The notes below the pieces were generated by a model that searched no databases, was not told where the DNA came from, and saw only the letters and a list, made by a program, of their open reading frames with translations. DNA of 64,000 nt from Pseudomonas sediminis (GTDB taxonomy: Bacteria; Pseudomonadota; Gammaproteobacteria; Pseudomonadales; Pseudomonadaceae). The DNA lies in NCBI RefSeq assembly GCF_002741105.1, contig NZ_NIQU01000004.1, positions 1 through 64,000 of the forward strand, written 5' to 3'. Position 1 is the first letter of the stretch. The number at the start of each line of letters is the position of its first letter. The translations under genes and the position numbers were made by a program. Positions 58,347 through 64,000 of the stretch are shown here, piece after piece.

Positions 58347-59281
58347 GAGTGGCCGGCCTCACCGTAAACGGCCTGGAGAATGGCATCGGCCCCTTGCGCC
58401 AGCAATGCCTCGGCGACACGCACCCCAAGGGCTTCAGCATCGCCACTGGCAGCACGCTCCTCGGCGCGCAGCAACAGGCCACCGTCAGGCTGGCCGACCA
58501 GACCGCGTAGCCATAGCTGGTCATTTTCGAGCAGGGCATAGCAGGCGATGGGAACCTGGCAGCCGCCGTTGAGATGTTTGTTCAGCGCACGTTCGGCAGT
58601 AACGCGCAGCGCGGTTTCACGGTGATGCAACGGTGCCAGCAAAGCATGCACGTCACTGTCGGCGCTGCGGCACTCGATCCCCACGGCGCCCTGGCCGCCG
58701 GCCGGCAGGCTGTCCTCGGCGCTGATCGAGCTGCGGATGCGATCTTCGAAGCCCAGGCGAATCAGGCCGGCGGCGGCGAGAATGATGGCGTCGTATTCGC
58801 CGGCATCGAGCTTGGCCAGCCGGGTATTGACGTTGCCACGCAGGAACTGGATTTTCAGGTCCGGCCGGCGCGCCAGCAGTTGCGCCTGACGGCGCAGACT
58901 GGAAGTGCCGACCACGCTGCCCTCGGGCAGTGCATCAAGGCTGGAGTAGGTATTGGAAACGAAGGCGTCGCGCGGGTCTTCACGCTCGCAGATGCAGTAC
59001 AGGCCCAGCCCTTCGGGAAAGTCCATCGGCACGTCCTTCATCGAGTGCACGGCGATGTCGGCTTCGTTTTCCAGCAGTGCGGTTTCCAGCTCCTTGACGA
59101 ACAGGCCCTTGCCACCAATTTTCGCCAGCGGTGCGTCGAGCAGCTTGTCGCCGCGGCTGACCATGGGCACCAGGCTGACCTTGAGGCCCGGATGGGCCTG
59201 CTCCAGACGGGCTTTGACATATTCGGCCTGCCACAGGGCCAGGGCGCTCTTACGGGTGGCGATGCGAATTTCGCGGGACAT
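58343..59281 (-). CDS. hemC: Porphobilinogen deaminase (hydroxymethylbilane synthase)
   Basis: 312 residues from ATG 59281. Polymerises four porphobilinogens. Cys241 in [12 protein letters not shown] holds the dipyrromethane cofactor and Asp83 in HSMKDVPMD is catalytic. [14 protein letters not shown] and [12 protein letters not shown] complete the signature. First gene of hemC-hemD-hemX-hemY; algR ends 93 bp upstream. Confidence 0.97.
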   Translation of the reverse strand: MSREIRIATRKSALALWQAEYVKARLEQAHPGLKVSLVPMVSRGDKLLDAPLAKIGGKGLFVKELETALLENEADIAVHSMKDVPMDFPEGLGLYCICEREDPRDAFVSNTYSSLDALPEGSVVGTSSLRRQAQLLARRPDLKIQFLRGNVNTRLAKLDAGEYDAIILAAAGLIRLGFEDRIRSSISAEDSLPAGGQGAVGIECRSADSDVHALLAPLHHRETALRVTAERALNKHLNGGCQVPIACYALLENDQLWLRGLVGQPDGGLLLRAEERAASGDAEALGVRVAEALLAQGADAILQAVYGEAGHS

Positions 59282-59374
59282 GAGGCAATTCCAGAAAACC
59301 GATTGCCGCAAATCATAACAGGCTCGCCCGGCGCCGGCGGAAGGAGGCGGCCATAGGCCGCAGCCGGAGCCCCG

Positions 59375-60121
59375 CTACAGCGACTGCATCATCTTGCGTA
59401 CACCGGCCACATGGCGGCGGCTGACCACCAGCGAGTCACCGTCGAGCCCCTTGAGGAACAGTTGGAAGTGTCCGAGCGGGGTACGCTGCAGACGCTCGAT
59501 ACGCTCACGCGCCACCAGCGCATTGCGGTGGATGCGCACGAAGCGATCACCGAACTCGTCTTCCAGCGCCTTCAGCGGCTCATCCAGCAGGACTTCGCCG
59601 CCCTCATGACGCAGGGTGACGTACTTGTGGTCAGCGATGAAGTAGACCACGTGATCCAGCGGGATCAGCTCGATGCCCTTGCGGGTTCGCGCACTGATAT
59701 GAGTACGCGGGCCACCGCCAGTCTCCGCTGCGGGACGAGTCAGCGCGGCCAGTTGCACACGATTGGGCCGTTCGGCCTTCTTCAGCGCTTCGCTCAGACT
59801 CTCAGGACGCACAGGCTTGACCAGATAGCCCACTGCACTGACCTGGAAGGCCTCGAGAGCGAACTCGTCATGAGCCGTACAAAAAATCACCGCTGGCGGC
59901 GCTTCGCGCTCGCACAATTTGGCAGCGACTTGCAGGCCGTCTAGACCGGGCATGCGGATATCCAGCAGGACCACATCCGGCTTCAGACTATCAATCAGGG
60001 TCAGGGCTTCCTCGCCATTGCTGGCGGCGGGCTCCAGGACCCGGTAACCCTCGAGCTCACCGACCATACGGCTGAGGCGCTCGCGGGCAAGGGGTTCGTC
60101 ATCGACGATCAGGACATTCAT
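59375..60121 (-). CDS. algR: AlgR, LytTR-type response regulator of alginate and virulence
   Basis: 248 residues from ATG 60121. The receiver domain (about 1-120) has the acidic pair VDDEP, phospho-acceptor Asp54 (VLLDIRMPG), Thr in FCTAHDE and Lys in YLVKPVRP. The LytTR DNA-binding domain (about 140-248) shows HVVYFIADHKYVTLRH and RIHRNALVARERI. In P. aeruginosa it controls algD, fimU-pilE and others. It overlaps the algZ stop by 4 bp. Confidence 0.97.
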   Translation of the reverse strand: MNVLIVDDEPLARERLSRMVGELEGYRVLEPAASNGEEALTLIDSLKPDVVLLDIRMPGLDGLQVAAKLCEREAPPAVIFCTAHDEFALEAFQVSAVGYLVKPVRPESLSEALKKAERPNRVQLAALTRPAAETGGGPRTHISARTRKGIELIPLDHVVYFIADHKYVTLRHEGGEVLLDEPLKALEDEFGDRFVRIHRNALVARERIERLQRTPLGHFQLFLKGLDGDSLVVSRRHVAGVRKMMQSL

Positions 60122-61191
60122 ATTGCTCTGGCTTCCTGCGTGAGTCTCGCACAAGGATAGCGTAGACAGCTGTAGTGACGGCCGTCACGGCGCTCCACGC
60201 TGAGACTCGCCTTCGGCCCAAAAAGTGCCGCCAGGCGCGCATCGATATTACTCAGCGCTTGGTGCGTTCCCCGCGACGGGTGCTGCTCGCCCCGCTCTTC
60301 ATACGGATTGCTGACACACAAGCTGAACACACCATCCTGGTAATCCGCCTCGACCCGCACCAGGCCGCCTTCGATACGCGGCGCGATGCCATAGATCAGC
60401 GCATTCTCCAAAAGAGGTTGCAGGGTCAGCTGGGGAATCGGTAGATCCTCCGGCACACCTTCGACCTCCCACTGCAACTGTAGTCGCTCGCCGAGCCGAT
60501 AGTGCTCGATCGATAGATATCGTTTCGCCAGTTCCAGTTCCTCCTTCCACGGCACCAGCGTTCCGGGCTTGGCCAGGCTGGCGCGAAACAGATCAGACAG
60601 ATCCAGCACCGCCTGCTCGGCCTTGAGCGGGTCTAGCGTGACTAGGCTGGCGATGCTGTTGAGGCTATTGAACAGAAAATGCGGGCGAATCCGCGCCTGC
60701 AACGACTCTATACGGGCACGCAACTCGGCCTGCTCCTGCCGACGCCATTGGCTCTGCAGATAAAAATAGCGTAGCAGCAGTGCGGACATGATCAGGCTGA
60801 TCAACGCATGACGCAGATAAAGATTCACTTCACCACTGCGTGGTAGCGGCCCGCCCAGTTCGTAATAGTCGGCCACCGCCGTACAACCCAGAGTCAGCAG
60901 CACCACCAGCACACAGCATAGGCCGCCAGCCAGCGCCGGCGGCAGGCGCGCCAGCAAGGGCCGTAATCGACATAGCACGGCGGCCGACAGCAGCACGATC
61001 CACTGCACGAACAATGAGGTCAGGGCCAGGCGCACCCAGTCGAAACCCGGCGTCATCGGTTCGGCGAGCACCAGCACCAGTACCAGCAGCTCAGCCAGCA
61101 GCACCATGCTCAGCAGGGCTTCCGGCTGGCACAGTTCCGGGACGAAGAAGTCGTCGATACCTTTGTTCTTGGCAAGCGATTTTGTATGCAT
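60118..61191 (-). CDS. algZ: AlgZ (FimS), LytS-type sensor kinase
   Basis: 357 residues. Four membrane helices in the first 145 residues, then a His_kinase domain of LytS type with the phospho-acceptor His171 in RIRPHFLFNSLNSIAS. The N-box LLENALIYGIAPR is present while the usual DxGxG G1 box is not visible, as known for AlgZ. Partner of AlgR, in a single transcript with overlapping codons. Divergent from argH. Confidence 0.96.
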   Translation of the reverse strand: MHTKSLAKNKGIDDFFVPELCQPEALLSMVLLAELLVLVLVLAEPMTPGFDWVRLALTSLFVQWIVLLSAAVLCRLRPLLARLPPALAGGLCCVLVVLLTLGCTAVADYYELGGPLPRSGEVNLYLRHALISLIMSALLLRYFYLQSQWRRQEQAELRARIESLQARIRPHFLFNSLNSIASLVTLDPLKAEQAVLDLSDLFRASLAKPGTLVPWKEELELAKRYLSIEHYRLGERLQLQWEVEGVPEDLPIPQLTLQPLLENALIYGIAPRIEGGLVRVEADYQDGVFSLCVSNPYEERGEQHPSRGTHQALSNIDARLAALFGPKASLSVERRDGRHYSCLRYPCARLTQEARAI

Positions 61192-61423
61192 CGACGCAGT
61201 TTCCGTGTCGCCCTGCTAGCCGGCAAGCCAGACGGCTCCAGCCGGACAAAATAAAGCACCGAAATGCCACCTTCGCGATAGATTTGTGAAGCAGCCGACA
61301 CCACTGCGTCCTGCCTGACGGCTAACTCGACACGGCGAAACGCCTGCCGACCCTGTTATTATCGACGCACTTTGTCCGCCATGCTGGCCGCCAACGTGGC
61401 CCGCCCGATTCCGAGCCCAAATC

Positions 61424-62818
61424 ATGAGCAGCGAAAAAACCAACCAATCCTGGGGCGGCCGCTTCAGCGAGCCCGTCGACACCTTCGTCGCCCGCTTCAC
61501 CGCCTCGGTGGAATTCGACAAACGCCTGTACCGCCACGACATCATGGGTTCCATCGCCCACGCCACCATGCTGGCCAAGGTTGGCGTACTCAGCGATGCC
61601 GAGCGCGACACCATCATCGACGGCCTCAAGCAGATCCAGGGCGAGATCGAAGCCGGCCAGTTCGACTGGCGCGTCGATCTGGAAGACGTGCACATGAACA
61701 TTGAGGCACGTCTGACTGATCGCATCGGCGTCACCGGCAAGAAGCTGCATACCGGCCGCTCGCGTAACGACCAGGTGGCCACCGACATCCGCCTGTGGCT
61801 GCGCGACGAGATCGACATCATCCTGGCCGAGATCACCCGCCTGCAGCAGGGCCTGCTGGGCCTGGCCGAAGCGGAAGCGGACACCATCATGCCCGGCTTC
61901 ACCCACCTGCAGACCGCCCAGCCAGTGACCTTCGGCCACCATCTGCTGGCCTGGTTCGAGATGCTCGCGCGCGACTACGAGCGCCTGGTCGACTGCCGCA
62001 AACGCACCAACCGCATGCCGCTGGGCTCAGCCGCACTGGCCGGCACCACCTATCCAATTGCCCGCGAGATCACTGCCAAACTACTCGGTTTCGACGCTGT
62101 TGGCGGCAACTCACTGGACGGCGTTTCCGACCGCGACTTCGCTATCGAATTCTGCGCTGCCGCCTCGCTGGCGATGATGCACCTGTCGCGCTTCTCCGAA
62201 GAGCTGGTGCTGTGGACCAGCGCCCAGTTCCAGTTCATCGACCTGCCGGATCGTTTCTGCACCGGCTCCTCGATCATGCCGCAGAAGAAGAACCCGGACG
62301 TGCCCGAACTGGTGCGCGGCAAGACCGGTCGCGTATTCGGCGCCCTGACCGGCCTGCTGACCCTGATGAAAGGCCAGCCGCTGGCCTACAACAAGGACAA
62401 CCAGGAAGACAAGGAACCGCTGTTCGACGCCGCCGACACGCTGCGCGACAGCCTGCGCGCCTTCGCCGACATGGTGCCGGCGATCAAGCCCAAGCGCGAA
62501 GTCATGCGCGAAGCTGCGCTGCGCGGTTTCTCCACCGCCACCGACCTGGCCGACTACTTGGTACGCAAGGGCCTGCCCTTCCGTGACTGCCACGAGATCG
62601 TCGGCCACGCCGTGAAATACGGCGTGCAGACCGGCAAGGACCTGGCCGAGATGAGCCTGGATGAACTGCGCCAGTTCAGCGATCAGATCACCGACGATGT
62701 ATTCGCCGTGCTGACCCTGGAAGGCTCGGTCGGCGCTCGCGACCATATCGGCGGCACCGCACCGAATCAGGTCCGTGCTGCGGTGGTGCGTGGTCGCGAA
62801 CTTCTCGCCAGCCGCTAA
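61424..62818 (+). CDS. argH: Argininosuccinate lyase
   Basis: 464 residues. Last step of arginine synthesis, releasing fumarate. Fumarase-superfamily signature [19 protein letters not shown] with the catalytic serine, plus [16 protein letters not shown] and [19 protein letters not shown]. The gap to divergent algZ is 232 bp and has no further gene. A TATTAT at 61357-61362 may be a -10 box. Confidence 0.98.
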   Translation: MSSEKTNQSWGGRFSEPVDTFVARFTASVEFDKRLYRHDIMGSIAHATMLAKVGVLSDAERDTIIDGLKQIQGEIEAGQFDWRVDLEDVHMNIEARLTDRIGVTGKKLHTGRSRNDQVATDIRLWLRDEIDIILAEITRLQQGLLGLAEAEADTIMPGFTHLQTAQPVTFGHHLLAWFEMLARDYERLVDCRKRTNRMPLGSAALAGTTYPIAREITAKLLGFDAVGGNSLDGVSDRDFAIEFCAAASLAMMHLSRFSEELVLWTSAQFQFIDLPDRFCTGSSIMPQKKNPDVPELVRGKTGRVFGALTGLLTLMKGQPLAYNKDNQEDKEPLFDAADTLRDSLRAFADMVPAIKPKREVMREAALRGFSTATDLADYLVRKGLPFRDCHEIVGHAVKYGVQTGKDLAEMSLDELRQFSDQITDDVFAVLTLEGSVGARDHIGGTAPNQVRAAVVRGRELLASR

Positions 62819-62854
62819 ACGACGCGTCGGAGAAAATAGGGAAAAGGAGTTCCC

Positions 62855-63097
62855 ATGCCTGAATTACTGCTGCGCGGCTTGGCGCTACTGGCTGAGATCG
62901 CGCTTGAAATCATCATCGGCTACGTCTTCTACACGACCGGCTGGCTGGCACTACGACTGCTGACATTAGGGCGCTATCCGCGCCTGCCGCTGCGCGTGGC
63001 CGACCCGATGGGCGCACGTAGCGCCTGGGTCGCCACATTTGGCTTCATCTGCCTGGTTGGCCTGCCCCTGACGTGGCTGACCGCCACATACAGCTGA
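62855..63097 (+). CDS. Small membrane protein of unknown function
   Basis: 80 residues. Two hydrophobic helices (LLLRGLALLAEIALEIIIGYVFY region and WVATFGFICLVGLPLTWL) joined by a basic stretch LRLLTLGRYPRLPLR. AAAAGGAG before the ATG makes it a convincing gene. It follows argH by 36 bp and precedes the acetyltransferase by 21 bp. I recognise no named family. Confidence 0.8.
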   Translation: MPELLLRGLALLAEIALEIIIGYVFYTTGWLALRLLTLGRYPRLPLRVADPMGARSAWVATFGFICLVGLPLTWLTATYS

Positions 63098-63118
63098 ACG
63101 CTGCCACGAGACATTTCC

Positions 63119-63598
63119 ATGCCTATAGAAATCCGCCCCGCCACCCATGAAGACGCGGAGCTGATCCTGCGCTTCATCACCGACCTGGCCATCTACGAAA
63201 AGGCCGAGCACGAGGTGAAGACTGATGCCGCCGGTATCTGCAACAGCCTGTTCGCCGAGGACAGCACCGCCCACGGCCTAATCTGCGAGAACGACGGCCA
63301 GCCCATCGGCTACGCGGTGTATTTCTTCAACTACTCCACCTGGCTGGGCAAGCACGGTCTTTATCTGGAAGACCTCTACATCAGCCCTGAAGCACGGGGC
63401 CTGGGAGCTGGCAAGGCGTTGCTGCGTCACCTGGCGCAACTGGCGGTAGCACGCGGCTGCGGCCGCTTCGAGTGGTCGGTGCTGGACTGGAACACCCCGG
63501 CCATCGACTTCTACGAATCCTTCGGTGCTAGCCCGCAAAGCGAGTGGACAACCTACCGCCTGACCGGCCAGGCCTTGCTGGATTTCGCCGCAGGCTGA
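63119..63598 (+). CDS. GNAT acetyltransferase, SSAT-like
   Basis: 159 residues. The acetyl-CoA loop is in SPEARGLGAGKALLRHLAQL. The stretches YFFNYSTWLGKHGLYLEDLY and DWNTPAIDFYESFGA match spermidine/spermine (or thialysine) N-acetyltransferase 1 of animals block for block. A polyamine-like amine is therefore a possible substrate, though bacterial members are not well assigned. Confidence 0.87.
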   Translation: MPIEIRPATHEDAELILRFITDLAIYEKAEHEVKTDAAGICNSLFAEDSTAHGLICENDGQPIGYAVYFFNYSTWLGKHGLYLEDLYISPEARGLGAGKALLRHLAQLAVARGCGRFEWSVLDWNTPAIDFYESFGASPQSEWTTYRLTGQALLDFAAG

Positions 63599-63670
63599 GA
63601 AAACCGGCGCCTGGCTAGGGCAACACCTCTGGCCTAAGGTAATTACACCTCCACCTGCCACCGGACCATC

Positions 63671-64000
63671 ATGCGCACACTCCTTGCTCTGCTCAGCATT
63701 ATCGCTCCGGCGCTATCGGCGGCGACACCAGTCACCATTCCCGCCAATGCGTCCTGGCATTTGCAACTCGATGGCAAACTGCAAACACCCAATCGCCTGG
63801 TCTATGACATAGACCTGTACGACACGCCCAAGCAAACCATCACCAATCTCAAGGCGAGTGGGCGTATCGTCATCTGCTATTTCAGTGCGGGCACCTGGGA
63901 AGATTGGCGCAGCGACGCTCAGGCCTACCCAACGGCGGCACTGGGCAAGGCGTTGCCTGATTGGCCGGGTGAGCACTGGCTCGACTATCGCCGTGAGGAT
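63671..64000 (+). CDS. Putative endo-alpha-1,4-polygalactosaminidase (GH114/TM1410 family), 5' part
   Basis: The frame is open from ATG 63671 to the window edge (110 codons). A signal peptide (MRTLLALLSIIAPALSA) precedes SWHLQLDGKL, VYDIDLYDTP and IVICYFSAGTWEDWRSD, the start of the GH114-like barrel. Such secreted or lipoprotein-like enzymes are proposed to cut galactosamine polymers. The C-terminal part lies beyond the window. Confidence 0.85.
   Translation, partial: MRTLLALLSIIAPALSAATPVTIPANASWHLQLDGKLQTPNRLVYDIDLYDTPKQTITNLKASGRIVICYFSAGTWEDWRSDAQAYPTAALGKALPDWPGEHWLDYRRED

Overview
The window reads as a chromosomal segment of a high-GC gammaproteobacterium of the genus Pseudomonas. Gene order and protein sequences match the well-known Pseudomonas block gcvTH / ubiH-pepP / zapA-ssrS / ubiD-rho-trxA / ppx-ppk-hemB / algP-algQ-dsbB / hemYXDC / algRZ-argH. 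The genus is an inference from sequence recognition and gene order only; species was not resolved.

Layout. (1) 1-8466 is a polyamine/agmatine catabolism island: spuC (edge, with a 103-bp tandem duplication) and spuB on the minus strand, a 755-bp gap where spuA would be expected, then spuI, a polyamine-type periplasmic binding protein, an AguR-like TetR regulator and aguB-aguA on the plus strand. (2) 8551-11189 holds a soluble two-PAS chemoreceptor and a BigR-like ArsR repressor driving two half-size YeeE/YedE transporter genes plus a decayed DUF2892 gene. (3) 11504-20586 (minus) carries gcvT-gcvH, an iron-type ABC permease and binding protein, two ubiquinone hydroxylases, pepP and a YgfB protein. 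(4) 20779-23018 (mostly plus) is a ZapB-like coiled coil, zapA, 6S RNA, 5-FCL ligase, a 43-aa membrane protein and an EVE protein. (5) 23068-31845: CHASE-PAS-GGDEF diguanylate cyclase, FliL-like protein, quinone oxidoreductase, DUF3309 protein, UbiD with its overlapping flavin reductase partner, rho, trxA. (6) 31955-36286: GntR regulator and a polar amino-acid type ABC importer coupled to ureidoglycolate lyase. (7) 36385-41423: ppx, ppk, hemB. (8) 41618-51776: membrane and stress proteins including an FTR1/cytochrome c fusion, MscS and ABC-F. (9) 51773-62818: the alginate/haem block (algP, FKBP, algQ, dsbB, hemYXDC, algRZ, argH). (10) The end holds a small membrane protein, an SSAT-like acetyltransferase and a truncated GH114-type gene.

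Most of the window is core chromosome. The points that deserve attention are regulatory and evolutionary: a 41-bp near-perfect palindrome with two PuuR-like half boxes between the divergent polyamine genes, three copies of a 12-bp operator-like motif before aguBA, loss of spuA and decay of a DUF2892 gene, an allantoin/ureide-linked transporter operon, a 42-bp repeat array in algP, small genes shorter than 60 codons, and several families of dispersed palindromic intergenic repeats. I found no CRISPR array, prophage, insertion sequence or tRNA gene, and no clearly novel multi-gene system.
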